Shown here one piece after another: positions 1 through 8,286 of a stretch of DNA of 64,000 bases. How positions within the stretch are numbered: position 1 is the first letter of the stretch; each line of letters opens with the position of its first letter. The position numbers were made by a program, and so were the translations under genes. The notes below the pieces were generated by a model. The model ran no database searches, had not been told where the DNA came from, and saw nothing but the letters and a program-made list of their open reading frames with translations. Source of the stretch: a virus; IMG/VR virus record IMGVR_UViG_3300032286_001304, positions 33,941 to 97,940 of that record, one strand, 5' to 3'.

Positions 1-430
1 AGATATAGAATTTTTGATAAGCCTTTACACAATCAGGTTCTTCTTTTTCTAGTTGTTCCTTAAACTTTCCAAAGCAACGCGCAAATTGAGTTAAACCACT
101 ACTGGAAAAAGAAATTGATTTGTAATGATTTTTAATCCAATCAAGATGTTGCGCCGTGCCATGCTCACGTTTATAACGAATCTTATATTCATCTAATTGC
201 GCCTCAAAATGAGCTAGTCCCCATTCAAAATTATCTTTTGAACAGCGAAGCCATATTGAAGCGGGATGTTTATAATGAGCGTGCTTTGGAGAATTTTTGT
301 ATGGAGCAGTGCCTTCTGGAAAGCAAAAACAGAGCATTTGTAGAGACTCTGTTGGCATTTTAACTATATGCTTATTGCCTAATTGACGAGCAGCGATTTC
401 TGGGTCTTGGTTAATGGCAAATATGTTCAT
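1..430 (-). CDS. Conserved phage protein of unknown function (C-terminus beyond window)
   Basis: The reading frame is open from an ATG at 430 to the window edge, giving about 143 residues. The N-terminus (MNIFAINQDPEIAARQLGNK, then HIVKMPTESLQML) and a later HPASIWLR segment followed by an aromatic and charged helix match a family common in phages, recalled as MNIF...D..AA...CDKHVVKM..ES.QML with HP.S.W. That family is sometimes annotated as a pyrimidine-dimer glycosylase, but I do not consider this proven. I see no catalytic motif I can defend. The gene lies downstream of hldD on the same strand, separated by 61 nt. The upstream stretch holds TTGAC-like hexamers but no promoter with convincing spacing. 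Confidence 0.8.
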   Translation of the reverse strand, partial: MNIFAINQDPEIAARQLGNKHIVKMPTESLQMLCFCFPEGTAPYKNSPKHAHYKHPASIWLRCSKDNFEWGLAHFEAQLDEYKIRYKREHGTAQHLDWIKNHYKSISFSSSGLTQFARCFGKFKEQLEKEEPDCVKAYQKFYI

Positions 431-491
431 GATTGACCTCTAACCTAAGTCAAAACGGACTCAAAAGCAAGCAAATTTTTTAGATTTTTCG

Positions 492-1475
492 CTATTTCAG
501 ACTGATTTCTGCATAAGTTGCTTTGACTGATTCCTCTAGCGAAGTGAATTCTTTCTTGTATCCTAACTGGTTACGGAGTTTTGTCAAGTCCGCAACTGTT
601 CTTGATTGGTATTGTTTTTGTAAATTATCTGGCAATGGTTCATATTTAAATAGATTATCTTTTGGTAATCCTCTTACATCCGCGCAAACTGAAGCTAATT
701 TTTCCCAAGAAGTTCCTTCGCCGGAACCAAGATTATAAATACCAGCTTTGCAATCATTGGTAAGGGTAAAATAAATTACATCGGCCAAATCATTGACCCA
801 TATGAAATCGCGTTCAAATACAGTATTTTTATCATCACGGAATAATACAAAGGGCGGTTTATCCGATAAGAAACGAGTTATCGGAGATGCCATTCTGCGC
901 TCAACCTTGTGGGATTCATCAGCACCAAAACAATTGAAAAATCTGAAACTGTAACATTTATGATTGCCAAAATATTGATTTAAATATTGCTCTATTTCTA
1001 TATCGCACAACTGCTTTGTCTTTCCATACAAGTGCGGAGGTCTTAATCCTTCCGTGCGCTCTGTAAAATCAGAGGAATTACCATAAACCGAAGCCGATGA
1101 AGCAAATATAAATTTAGAGTCTTTCTTTCCATGATGTTGAGAAAAATAAGCCCACATTCTCAAAAGGTCTTTTGTGTAGTAGAAATTTTGATATAAAACC
1201 TTTTCATAATCTTCTGGTTTTGTTGTAGTTGACGATGATGCGCCAAAATGAATGATATGGTCATAATCATCGACTTTGTTTGATATTAAAAGTTCTTTGT
1301 AATCATAAATGCCCTTAATGTCGCATGAAAGGATATTATGCATCTTTGAATGCAGAGTATCTAGTTTTTCATAAATATCTATGTTTATGTAACCTTCTTT
1401 ATTTAAACGCTTTATAACATTACTGGCAATAAATCCTGCGCCGCCTGTGCAAGCGATTTTTATATTTTTATTCAT
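492..1475 (-). CDS. hldD: ADP-L-glycero-D-manno-heptose 6-epimerase (HldD-like)
   Basis: This 327-residue extended short-chain dehydrogenase should interconvert ADP-D-glycero- and ADP-L-glycero-D-manno-heptose in the cytoplasm. It has a Rossmann NADP loop TGGAGFIAS (10-18), the HldD-typical GASSSTTT near 78-85, the catalytic Ser region ASSASVYG (125-132) and YGKTK (150-154, Tyr-x3-Lys). HldD-specific blocks follow: FRFFNCFGADESHK with RMAS, RDFIWVNDLADV and LPDNLQKQYQSRTVADLTKL. The last two blocks are diagnostic compared with general epimerases. Length fits the family (about 310). It overlaps the upstream small gene by 8 nt and follows the nucleotidyltransferase and cupin genes, so it is the last sugar gene of that operon. 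GT9-like transferases elsewhere in the window would use the product. A relaxed-specificity epimerase is the only real alternative. Confidence 0.92.
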   Translation of the reverse strand: MNKNIKIACTGGAGFIASNVIKRLNKEGYINIDIYEKLDTLHSKMHNILSCDIKGIYDYKELLISNKVDDYDHIIHFGASSSTTTKPEDYEKVLYQNFYYTKDLLRMWAYFSQHHGKKDSKFIFASSASVYGNSSDFTERTEGLRPPHLYGKTKQLCDIEIEQYLNQYFGNHKCYSFRFFNCFGADESHKVERRMASPITRFLSDKPPFVLFRDDKNTVFERDFIWVNDLADVIYFTLTNDCKAGIYNLGSGEGTSWEKLASVCADVRGLPKDNLFKYEPLPDNLQKQYQSRTVADLTKLRNQLGYKKEFTSLEESVKATYAEISLK

Positions 1476-1812
1476 GTTTAATAATTGAAAATTTATCGTT
1501 TAAGCTCCATCCACCAGCAAATGCTTTACCATTTTTAATTCTAAGCGTTACAATGCAATCTTCGTCATCACGTTCAATAGCCTGACATTCAGTAGTATAG
1601 AATGTTTCTGTTTTATTTATTTCAACTTGTTCTAATTCTACAACTTCCCCGCCAAACATATCAACCCAATTTTTAGCACCTTCAAAGGTATTCCATTTTG
1701 CCGCATCTTCTATATTTCCTAAATAGGGAGAAGGAAGGTCTTCGCGGGAAAATTCCCCTGTATGATATTGAATATCATCACCAAATTCTGATTTTACCAA
1801 ATAAATTTTCAT
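1468..1812 (-). CDS. Hypothetical protein, 114 aa
   Basis: Not recognised. It is an acidic, soluble 114-residue protein beginning MKIYLVKSEFGDDIQYHTGEF, with an aromatic-rich middle (KNWVDMFGGEV) and a C-terminus ending in a short beta-rich stretch (GGWSLNDKFSIIKHE). No signal peptide or membrane segment is visible. It lies between the nucleotidyltransferase (11 nt upstream) and hldD (8-nt overlap), so it is co-transcribed with heptose genes, but nothing in the sequence ties it to sugar metabolism. Confidence 0.75.
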   Translation of the reverse strand: MKIYLVKSEFGDDIQYHTGEFSREDLPSPYLGNIEDAAKWNTFEGAKNWVDMFGGEVVELEQVEINKTETFYTTECQAIERDDEDCIVTLRIKNGKAFAGGWSLNDKFSIIKHE

Positions 1813-1823
1813 ACTAAATTTTA

Positions 1824-2306
1824 TTATAGTTTTTGTCCAATAGCTATTTTTCCTTGAAAGACACTCATTAATTCTTCGTTTTCTTTCATTTCTAATTTTT
1901 TAATTATATTAGTTGTAGAAATATTATCAATTCTATCTATAATACAAATATTACCACCCCATTCTTTACATTCGGGCCAACCGCGAACATTTTCTGCTTT
2001 GTAATCAGAACCTACAAAAATATATGTAGGTTTTAACATCATGATAATTGGAAGAGGGTCTGATTCAAAGCGAAGAACCTCATCGACAAACTGCGTATTA
2101 TATAAAGCCTCTATGCGTTTTGATTGCGTTAATAGTGGTTCCCGATTTTTCTTTTCACGAATATATTCATCTGAGTTACACGCAACAACAAGATAATCAC
2201 ACATACTTCTTGCTGTTTTAAGGATATGTAAATGTCCATCATGGGGACAGCGACCTTCTGGAGCGTCAAAAACCCCCGCAATGAATCCTATTTTTTTATT
2301 ATTCAT
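1824..2306 (-). CDS. rfaE2: HldE C-terminal-type heptose-1-phosphate nucleotidyltransferase
   Basis: This 160-residue cytidylyltransferase-fold protein is predicted to join heptose 1-phosphate to ATP (or another NTP), giving ADP-heptose. The nucleotide-binding motif HDGH (22-25, HxGH type) sits in a GVFD...HDGHLHIL context. VACNSDEYIR, GSDYK (99-103) and STTNIIKK (130-137) match the HldE C-terminal domain, in which CSTTNIIKKI is characteristic. Length equals the isolated HldE domain II. The kinase half (domain I) is a separate gene about 19 kb away at 21296-22126, so the usual bifunctional HldE is split here. It overlaps the cupin gene by 4 nt. A glycerol-3-phosphate-type cytidylyltransferase is a weaker alternative because of the STTNIIKK block. 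Confidence 0.88.
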   Translation of the reverse strand: MNNKKIGFIAGVFDAPEGRCPHDGHLHILKTARSMCDYLVVACNSDEYIREKKNREPLLTQSKRIEALYNTQFVDEVLRFESDPLPIIMMLKPTYIFVGSDYKAENVRGWPECKEWGGNICIIDRIDNISTTNIIKKLEMKENEELMSVFQGKIAIGQKL

Positions 2307-2680
2307 TTCTTTTGAGAGTCACCAGCTAAAACGCGCAGAGAATCCATTTCATCATGATTTGTAGAGAATTCAAAAACTGTTGAATTAGTAATCGCACGAA
2401 TTTGATGAACTAATAAACGAGGGATTTCCACAATCTCACCCTTTTTCATAATTACTTTAGATTGTTCGGCATTAAGAGGATTAATTGTCATTAACTCAAT
2501 TTCGCCTTCCCATATTAAGAACACCTCACGCTTCTTAACATGTTGATGGGCGGAAAATTGAGCACCCGCATTAAAGCGCAAAATTTTCCCACAAAATTCC
2601 TCATTATTACATATCCAAGATTCTGAACCCCATCTTTTAGGGTGGAAAGTTGGTTTTAGAAAAATAGGTTCAATAGTCAT
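2303..2680 (-). CDS. Single-domain cupin, probably sugar-related
   Basis: This 125-residue cupin has motif 1 G39-x5-H45-x-H47-x4-E52-x6-G59 and a motif 2 around G81...P87...H92, so the metal site (His45, His47, Glu52, His92) is intact. The N-terminal KRWGSESWICNNEEFCGKI resembles small cupins of sugar-nucleotide clusters (type II phosphomannose isomerase C-domain or lyxose-isomerase-like). A role on a sugar phosphate is an inference from that resemblance and from its place as first gene of the operon with rfaE2 and hldD. An isomerase step is missing from the visible heptose pathway, but the classical sedoheptulose-7-phosphate isomerase GmhA is a SIS protein, so I do not assign that reaction. 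Confidence 0.85.
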   Translation of the reverse strand: MTIEPIFLKPTFHPKRWGSESWICNNEEFCGKILRFNAGAQFSAHQHVKKREVFLIWEGEIELMTINPLNAEQSKVIMKKGEIVEIPRLLVHQIRAITNSTVFEFSTNHDEMDSLRVLAGDSQKK

Positions 2681-2686
2681 AGATAA

Positions 2687-2715
2687 ATATGAACATAATA
2701 CCTTAGTTTAGTCAA
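2687..2715 (-). promoter_or_regulatory. Promoter of the cupin-rfaE2-hldD operon
   Basis: Minus strand: -35 TTGACT (2710-2715), 17-nt spacer, -10 TCATAT (2687-2692), then 6 nt to the ATG at 2680. The same geometry recurs at other starts in this window, so transcription would begin at or next to the ATG. Confidence 0.6.
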
Positions 2716-2724
2716 GATTTTTTA

Positions 2725-3270
2725 TTAAGAATTTTTCAACTTATCAACTAACTCTCTTAACTCTTTCATGTAAATTCTTGCTTGTTCATCCCAATCATCA
2801 CTTAACTCTTTCCAATGAAAGAATGTTCCACCCTGTTCAGTCCATTCTTGCCCATTTATAACCTTGTCGTCAATTAAAATATCATATTTATTTCTGCAAA
2901 TTCTGGCTTTGGAGCCAGTCACTATCCATAAACGATTGATTTCTCTAGGCCAAAACTTCCGAATAGTGGAAAACTTTCCAGAAGCAGAACCAGAATCAAG
3001 AGAACTCTTTGTTAAAAATATCCAATCATCTGATAATTCATTAGCTAATTTTACACAGTCATCTGACCAACTATATTTATCCAAAGAAGACCAAAATGCA
3101 TGACCATTTATCTTTTTCCAAAAATACTTTTTACCACCAGCAATTTCATAAAGATTATCTTTAACGAAAGATTTTGATGGATATTCAACATTGAACTGAA
3201 CAGAGGCGGAACGATAAAAATTAATTAGCGTTCCGTCTAAGTCCCAAAACATTCTTATTTTTTTATCCAT
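2725..3270 (-). CDS. HAD-superfamily phosphatase, 5'(3')-deoxyribonucleotidase-like
   Basis: This 181-residue HAD protein has motif I DLDGTLI (10-16), motif II at LTKSS (Thr, about 87-91), a Lys in SKARICRNKYD, and a motif III/IV block ILIDDKVINGQEW followed by QGGTFFHW. That last block is typical of phage and bacterial NT5C-type nucleotidases acting on dNMPs. It sits 6 nt after nrdA, which supports a nucleotide-pool role. It also lies just upstream of the heptose operon, so a heptose-1,7-bisphosphate 7-phosphatase (GmhB) role should be considered. GmhB proteins, however, carry DRDGT and a zinc-binding Cys cluster that is absent here, so I favour the nucleotidase. Confidence 0.8.
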   Translation of the reverse strand: MDKKIRMFWDLDGTLINFYRSASVQFNVEYPSKSFVKDNLYEIAGGKKYFWKKINGHAFWSSLDKYSWSDDCVKLANELSDDWIFLTKSSLDSGSASGKFSTIRKFWPREINRLWIVTGSKARICRNKYDILIDDKVINGQEWTEQGGTFFHWKELSDDWDEQARIYMKELRELVDKLKNS

Positions 3271-3276
3271 TAAGTA

Positions 3277-4923
3277 TTAAGATTCGCAGGATTTGCAGGT
3301 CAAAATAGAACGAACAAGTTCTTGCGCTGGATTAGAGGAACGCTGATAATAAAGTCCCTTTACTCCATTTTCCCAAGCAAAAATCATCAATTGACTTACA
3401 TCTTTAGGTGAAGCTGTATGAGGAATAGTCAAATTAAGACTTTGACCTTGATCAATATGTTTCTGACGAGCACCAGCTTGAATTATAATTTCTTTCTGTG
3501 AGATTTCGCTAAATGTCTTAAATACATCTTTTTCATCTTCAGAAAGAAAATCTAAATGCTGGACGGAGCCACCACGAACAAGAATAGAATCCCAATTTTG
3601 TTTATTATTTTGACTTTTCTTTTCTAATAGTTCAATTAGATATGGATTCTTGTAGGTAAACTTACCCTTAGCCAAATCTTTAACAAAGTAATTGGAATTT
3701 AACGGTTCGATTGATGGACTTACTTGACCAAGAATGAAAGAGCTGGAAGTTGTCGGAGCTATCGCAATAGTAGTAACATTCCTACGACCATATCCTTTTA
3801 GTAACTCCGGTTCTCCAAATTTTTCAGATAGAGTTTTTGTTGCATTATCACACTTTTCTCTTATCACCTTAAAGATAGAAGAATTTAGTGATTTAGCACG
3901 CATTGATTCAAAACCAATCATCTTACTCTGCAAATAAGAATGCCAACCTAGAACGCCAAGACCTAAAGCTCTTTGGTTTTTTGCAAAATTATGAGCAGCA
4001 GACATATGCTTGATTCCATCGGTTTTATTTACGAACTCTTGATTTACTGCATCTAAGAAATAAACTAAGGTTTCAACCGCATCGGTATTTTTTATCTCAT
4101 CCCAATGTAATAGATTTACAGAAGAAAGGACACATACAAAACTTTCGGATTCAGAACTGCTTAAACAAATCTCATTGCAAAGATTAGATGCAAATACTTT
4201 TTTATTCTTATCTTTATAGACTTGTGGAGCATTGTTATTGATATTATCAATAAAGCTAATATATGGGAATCCAGTTTCAAATCTCTTTTTGATAATAGCA
4301 CCCCAAATCTCGCGCTTATCTTTATCTCCAGCAATCATTTCTTTCATCCACTCATCAGTAATTGTGACTGCAAAACTCATTTCTTGAATAGCATTGCCTT
4401 CATCTCTGATTCTTAGGAATTCTTTAATATCAGGATGTTCTACTGGTAAATAGGCAGCAAACGCACCTCTTCTAGCTGAACCTTGAGAAACAACAGTAGC
4501 AATTTTATCAAAAAGCTCCATGAAATGAACTGGGCCGCTTGATTCCCCTCCTACACTAATTTTAGCACCACGATTTCTTAGTTGTCCGAAATATCCAGAA
4601 GTTCCTCCTCCCATCTTTGACATTATTCCAACTTCAGAGGCTTTATCTAAAATGCCCTCCATTGTATCTGGAACAAAAGAACCAAAGCATGAAACTGGAA
4701 GTCCCCGCTTATTTCCAAAGTTAGTCCAAATAGGAGTAGCTAGGGAATAATAACCCTTATGCATATAGGATTCAAATTTATCAGCGAAACCATTGATACC
4801 TAGTATCTTTTCAGCGGCTTCGGATATTTGACGAATTCTTTTTTCTGGACTTACTCCCTTTTCGAGATAGTCTTTTGAAAGAAATTTGCGAGAATCTTCA
4901 TTTAGCCAGTAAATATTATTCAT
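3277..4923 (-). CDS. nrdA: Class I ribonucleoside-diphosphate reductase, large subunit
   Basis: This 548-residue alpha subunit reduces ribonucleotides to deoxyribonucleotides with NrdB. Visible active-site elements are VSCF (Cys79, redox Cys), SNLCNEI (Asn247, Cys249 thiyl site, Glu251), the partner Cys264 in VCVLSS, the GLYYQRS Tyr-Tyr radical-transfer pair near 520, and a C-terminal CKSC pair that would be re-reduced by thioredoxin or glutaredoxin. At 548 aa it is much shorter than E. coli NrdA (about 760). It starts directly in the catalytic domain and lacks the N-terminal ATP-cone, so dATP feedback inhibition through that domain should be absent, as in many phage enzymes. It lies 5 nt downstream of nrdB. 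Confidence 0.97.
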   Translation of the reverse strand: MNNIYWLNEDSRKFLSKDYLEKGVSPEKRIRQISEAAEKILGINGFADKFESYMHKGYYSLATPIWTNFGNKRGLPVSCFGSFVPDTMEGILDKASEVGIMSKMGGGTSGYFGQLRNRGAKISVGGESSGPVHFMELFDKIATVVSQGSARRGAFAAYLPVEHPDIKEFLRIRDEGNAIQEMSFAVTITDEWMKEMIAGDKDKREIWGAIIKKRFETGFPYISFIDNINNNAPQVYKDKNKKVFASNLCNEICLSSSESESFVCVLSSVNLLHWDEIKNTDAVETLVYFLDAVNQEFVNKTDGIKHMSAAHNFAKNQRALGLGVLGWHSYLQSKMIGFESMRAKSLNSSIFKVIREKCDNATKTLSEKFGEPELLKGYGRRNVTTIAIAPTTSSSFILGQVSPSIEPLNSNYFVKDLAKGKFTYKNPYLIELLEKKSQNNKQNWDSILVRGGSVQHLDFLSEDEKDVFKTFSEISQKEIIIQAGARQKHIDQGQSLNLTIPHTASPKDVSQLMIFAWENGVKGLYYQRSSNPAQELVRSILTCKSCES

Positions 4924-4928
4924 AAAAA

Positions 4929-5894
4929 TTAAAATAGTTCGTCGTATGATTTGTTAGATTTGCTATATTCAACAGGACGAGATTTGAAGAAATCTGTCAT
5001 ATTATTTCCTAGCAACTCTTCATAGAACCAATCTGTATTAGATATTAGCTTATTGTCAATATCAAAAACTTCAGAATATCCAATTTGTTTTAAAGATTCA
5101 TTAATTCTAAATTTAATAAATTCTTTTAGAATAGTTTTTGAAATATTCTTTTCTGAAAAATCACCTAACATCCAATCTATAATCCTACATTCAGCAGCAT
5201 ATGCGTCAAGTGCTTCTTCTTTTACTTTTTCTTCAAGTTTAGAATCGAATAAGTCTGGATATTCTTCTCTAAGAACATTTATAATTTTAATACCTACTAA
5301 AGCATGAATATTCTCTTCATTTCTTGTATATCTAACTTGCTGATCTGTATCTTTTAATACATTTTTGTTGCGTGCAAACCAATTTACAATATAGAATTGG
5401 CTAAATAATGAAACATTTTCAACAAAAAGAGTAAATAATATTAAAGCGTAAATATATTGTTTTTTATTATCTTTATAAAATTTATGAGTATATTTTCTTA
5501 GATATTTTACCCTACCTTGAATCCAATCAAGTTTAAGATTTTCTTCAAATATATTTTCTATGCCTAAAACAGTTAAAAGACGCTCATATGCATTATTATG
5601 AATAACTTCTACATTTGCCATAACATAACCCATATCGGCTAGAGATGGATGCGGCAAATTTTCACCTAATTTAGCCCAAAATGTCTTGACTGCTACCTCA
5701 ATTTGTCCAATAGCAGATAATGCTCTAGTAATGACTTCTTTTTCTTCTGGAGATAAATTTACGTTAAAGTCTTGTATATCTTGAGTAAAAGAAAACTCTT
5801 TATCGCTCCAAAATCCATTATGCATTGCATCAATAAATTCTTTTGTCCAAGGATATAAATTAGGTTTGCGTGAAATTTGTTCGTCGAATAGCAT
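4929..5894 (-). CDS. nrdB: Class I ribonucleoside-diphosphate reductase, small subunit
   Basis: This 321-residue ferritin-like radical subunit partners NrdA. Metal ligands can be read as Glu66 (QIEVAVK; Glu where E. coli has Asp), Glu96 and His99 (VEVIH), Glu159 (FVENVSLF), and Glu194 with His197 (EENIH). Tyr103, four residues after His99, occupies the stable tyrosyl radical site, so it looks like a Tyr-radical enzyme. The tail ending KSYDELF is the usual type of peptide that docks on NrdA. nrdB is transcribed first, nrdA and the HAD phosphatase follow. An inverted repeat lies 22-37 nt upstream of the start. Confidence 0.97.
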   Translation of the reverse strand: MLFDEQISRKPNLYPWTKEFIDAMHNGFWSDKEFSFTQDIQDFNVNLSPEEKEVITRALSAIGQIEVAVKTFWAKLGENLPHPSLADMGYVMANVEVIHNNAYERLLTVLGIENIFEENLKLDWIQGRVKYLRKYTHKFYKDNKKQYIYALILFTLFVENVSLFSQFYIVNWFARNKNVLKDTDQQVRYTRNEENIHALVGIKIINVLREEYPDLFDSKLEEKVKEEALDAYAAECRIIDWMLGDFSEKNISKTILKEFIKFRINESLKQIGYSEVFDIDNKLISNTDWFYEELLGNNMTDFFKSRPVEYSKSNKSYDELF

Positions 5895-5915
5895 AAAATT
5901 AAGTTTGTGGGAGCA

Positions 5916-5931
5916 AGATACACTTGTATCT
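5916..5931. promoter_or_regulatory. 16-bp inverted repeat upstream of nrdB
   Basis: The arms AGATACA and TGTATCT are separated by two bases, ending 22 bp before the nrdB start in a 133-bp gene-free gap (5895-6027). No U-tract follows on either strand, so a repressor or activator site is more likely than a terminator. It does not resemble the NrdR box I know. Confidence 0.45.
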
Positions 5932-6027
5932 TTGATTAAAAAAGAAATATTATAATTACTCTTTTTATATTAAAAGTCTATTAATTTTAGTGTAGAAACT
6001 CGTTATTGATTTTTTATAAAAAAATCT

Positions 6028-6279
6028 TTAATTGTTTTTAGTAAATCCAATAAATTTGAATATTTTTCTAAATTCAGATTCAGGCCCACACCAAGTAATT
6101 CCATTTTCATCATCGGTTAAATCTGACCAAGTATAAATTATTGGTTCATCTGTTAAATTATAATTATCTACATCTTCATCAGTTTCTATAAGTAAAACTT
6201 GATGTTTAGTTCCTTTTTTATTTTCCTTTGTTAATGCAAACCATCTTTGACCAACTTTTATCTCCTGATTATTCGACAT
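6028..6279 (-). CDS. Hypothetical protein, 83 aa
   Basis: Not recognised. It is an acidic 83-residue protein starting MSNNQEIKVGQRWFALTKENKK, with an aromatic-rich middle (EPIIYTWSDL, GITWCGPESEF). A compact beta-rich fold is plausible from the alternating pattern. It overlaps the next upstream gene (6269-6463) by 11 nt and lies in the dut-nrd region, which suggests co-transcription but not a function. Confidence 0.7.
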   Translation of the reverse strand: MSNNQEIKVGQRWFALTKENKKGTKHQVLLIETDEDVDNYNLTDEPIIYTWSDLTDDENGITWCGPESEFRKIFKFIGFTKNN

Positions 6280-6463
6280 TATTATTGATTTCTTTTATTT
6301 TACAATTTAAGTAATCCGCTTCTTCGCGTGTGGCATCACGCCAATTATATGCAATAACAAAATCACCTCTATAACTAAAAAATTTTCTTTTTCCAGTTAA
6401 GACCTGTAAAATCTGTTTTCCAAATATATTTTGGCGAAATCCAAATTTAATTATTTTTCTCAT
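6269..6463 (-). CDS. Hypothetical protein, 64 aa
   Basis: Not recognised. The 64 residues have a basic N-terminal half (MRKIIKFGFRQNIFGKQILQ) and an acidic C-terminal half (RDATREEADYLNCKIKEINN). It is packed 2 nt after dut and overlaps the next gene by 11 nt; this tight coupling is the main reason to believe it is translated. Confidence 0.6.
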   Translation of the reverse strand: MRKIIKFGFRQNIFGKQILQVLTGKRKFFSYRGDFVIAYNWRDATREEADYLNCKIKEINNNVE

Positions 6464-6465
6464 AA

Positions 6466-7011
6466 TTAAGAGCCGCTACTTCCAAATCCACCATTACCAC
6501 GCTCTGTTTCATCTAAAGATAAGTATTCAGCAATAGAAACTGAATGTTGCATTGTTACAATTAATTGAGCAATTTTATCTCCAATTTTATAAATTCTATT
6601 TTCATCAATTTCAATTCCAAAATTAGGCCATTTTTCTGGATTTAGAAATATAAAATCTTGAGCCTGTGGAATATATTTATAACGAATCATTAGACTGCCA
6701 GTATATCCAGAATCAATTAAGCCATAACTATTAGATTGAATTAAATTAGTTTTACTAATAGATGAACGTGGTGCTAAATAAGTAAAGTAATCATGGCGTT
6801 CCCTAAGATTAGAAGTAAATGATATTGGCTGAATGCTAATTCCACAATCATATTCAATATAATCAATTCTTTTATACAAATTTGTAAATCCATCCAGTGT
6901 TTCGCCTACAATTTTCATTGAATAGGCATAAACATCTAGTCCAGCATCGCTTTCATTTGCGCGAGTTGGAATTTTTGAATCTTGATAATTTTTTTTTACT
7001 TTTAGTATCAT
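6466..7011 (-). CDS. dut: dUTP diphosphatase
   Basis: This 181-residue trimeric-type dUTPase hydrolyses dUTP to dUMP, protecting DNA from uracil and feeding thymidylate synthesis by the ThyX encoded at 25899-26543. All five motifs are visible: DAGLDVYA (22-29), APRSSIS (80-86), GLIDSGYTG (97-105), GDKIAQLI (144-151) and the C-terminal RGNGGFGSSG (171-180) that closes over the active site. There are extra insertions between motifs 1 and 2 and between 3 and 4, making it longer than the usual 140-150 residues. It lies downstream of a small hypothetical gene and dam. Confidence 0.95.
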   Translation of the reverse strand: MILKVKKNYQDSKIPTRANESDAGLDVYAYSMKIVGETLDGFTNLYKRIDYIEYDCGISIQPISFTSNLRERHDYFTYLAPRSSISKTNLIQSNSYGLIDSGYTGSLMIRYKYIPQAQDFIFLNPEKWPNFGIEIDENRIYKIGDKIAQLIVTMQHSVSIAEYLSLDETERGNGGFGSSGS

Positions 7012-7037
7012 ATTATTTTAATATATTTTATATAATT

Positions 7038-7484
7038 TTATTTATTTTTTTTATTAACTTTTGTTTTTTTATTTTTAATAATATGCATTTTGTTAAATTC
7101 ATCTTCAAGTTCCTTATCAAAAACTAAATCTTTGCATTTATCAATGGCTAATAAGCAAACAAACGCCATAATACATTCTGAAGCTACATAAACAGGTTCG
7201 GATTCTAAAATATGATCTAAATCAAAACCCTCCTTATCTAAATATTTAACTTTTTCTGTTTTTACTACAACACCAAAAAATTTATTTTTCTTAGTTTTAT
7301 TTATACCGATAAATCCAACTCTTGGAGCTATAGAGTTTGGATAAATAACATAACTCAATGTTTCATCTTGTTTTTCACTATCTTTTGGATGATATTCGCA
7401 TTCAAATGGAATATTATTAGTTGTAAAACATTCTAAAATTTTGTTATGATATTTTTCGAGTGATATATTTTTTATATTTAACAT
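7038..7484 (-). CDS. Hypothetical protein with Lys-rich tail, 148 aa
   Basis: Not recognised. The body is a mixed alpha/beta protein with a helical C-terminal half (VASECIMAFVCLLAIDKCKDLVF) and a strongly basic tail of Lys and Asn over the last 15 residues, which could contact nucleic acid. The start is 2 nt after the dam stop codon, so it is presumably translated with dam. A restriction- or methylation-related role would only be a guess from position. Confidence 0.7.
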   Translation of the reverse strand: MLNIKNISLEKYHNKILECFTTNNIPFECEYHPKDSEKQDETLSYVIYPNSIAPRVGFIGINKTKKNKFFGVVVKTEKVKYLDKEGFDLDHILESEPVYVASECIMAFVCLLAIDKCKDLVFDKELEDEFNKMHIIKNKKTKVNKKNK

Positions 7485-7485
7485 A

Positions 7486-8286
7486 TTAATAATTTGTAAT
7501 TAAAATTTCTTTATAATCTTTATTTTTCTTTCTGGCTACCTTTTCATAGTCAAATTCTAAATAATGGACTTTGTATTTAGATTCGATTAAAGACTCTAGT
7601 AATAGAGATTTCTCATCGCATAGGACGCCAGATACGGCGAAGGTTGCCCCAGCCTTATCTGCTTTATTTAGGTAGTTAGATAGATTGATTTCTTTTTCTA
7701 TACTCCAGTAAGCATTATATCCTGCCTCTGTTTGATAGTAAGGAGGGTCACAGTAAATAAAGGTCTTTGAAAGGTCAAATGGATGAACGCTCGAAAAATC
7801 TAAACTTGTATAATATAACTTATTTTTAAACTTCTCAATATGTTCAACCCATTTGTTTATTTTTAATTCTGTATTTTTATTAAAAGTTCTTTTTCCAAAA
7901 GTTTGATTGAAATAGAAAGACTTATTAAAACGCATCATGTTGTTTGTGCAACTCAACATTAACGCGAATAACTTTTCTGGAGATTTTTCTGAATTGTAAC
8001 TATCTCTTAGTGTATGATAAAGATTTTGGTCATCTTTAGCTGGACATAGCAGCTTTACTCTTTCTACAAAAGATTTATCATTAACTAATGAATAATGAAT
8101 TTCTACTAAATTCTTAATTATGTCATTAGCCCAGATTTTTTCATATTTATCTAAAATATTTGTGTAAACAGAACCTCCACCGCAAAATAAATCCAAAAAA
8201 TATGGTTTTGAATAATCAAATTTAGGTAGAATCTGTTCTAAAAGTTTATATTTAGAACCAGTATAATTAAAAGGTGTTTCTATCAT
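7486..8286 (-). CDS. dam: DNA adenine methyltransferase, Dam-type
   Basis: This 266-residue N6-adenine methyltransferase of the D12 class uses S-adenosylmethionine. The order of motifs is Dam-like: FNYTGSK (6-12, motif X), DLFCGGGS (32-39, motif I, AdoMet binding), and the catalytic DPPY (180-183, motif IV). Length matches Dam (about 270). No restriction endonuclease partner is obvious next to it, so it is probably an orphan enzyme that protects phage DNA from host restriction or marks replication. The target sequence cannot be read from the protein. It overlaps the upstream gene by 4 nt. Confidence 0.93.
   Translation of the reverse strand: MIETPFNYTGSKYKLLEQILPKFDYSKPYFLDLFCGGGSVYTNILDKYEKIWANDIIKNLVEIHYSLVNDKSFVERVKLLCPAKDDQNLYHTLRDSYNSEKSPEKLFALMLSCTNNMMRFNKSFYFNQTFGKRTFNKNTELKINKWVEHIEKFKNKLYYTSLDFSSVHPFDLSKTFIYCDPPYYQTEAGYNAYWSIEKEINLSNYLNKADKAGATFAVSGVLCDEKSLLLESLIESKYKVHYLEFDYEKVARKKNKDYKEILITNY

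Noticed and set aside
523-738. Plus-strand ORFs opposite hldD and many similar antisense ORFs
   Set aside because: They lie wholly opposite well-supported genes, encode no recognisable motif and have no promoter.
2725-3270. GmhB heptose-bisphosphate phosphatase
   Set aside because: It would complete the pathway, but the motif is DLDGTLI with an NT5C-like IDDK...EW...GGTFFHW end and no zinc-binding cysteines, so a nucleotidase is more likely.
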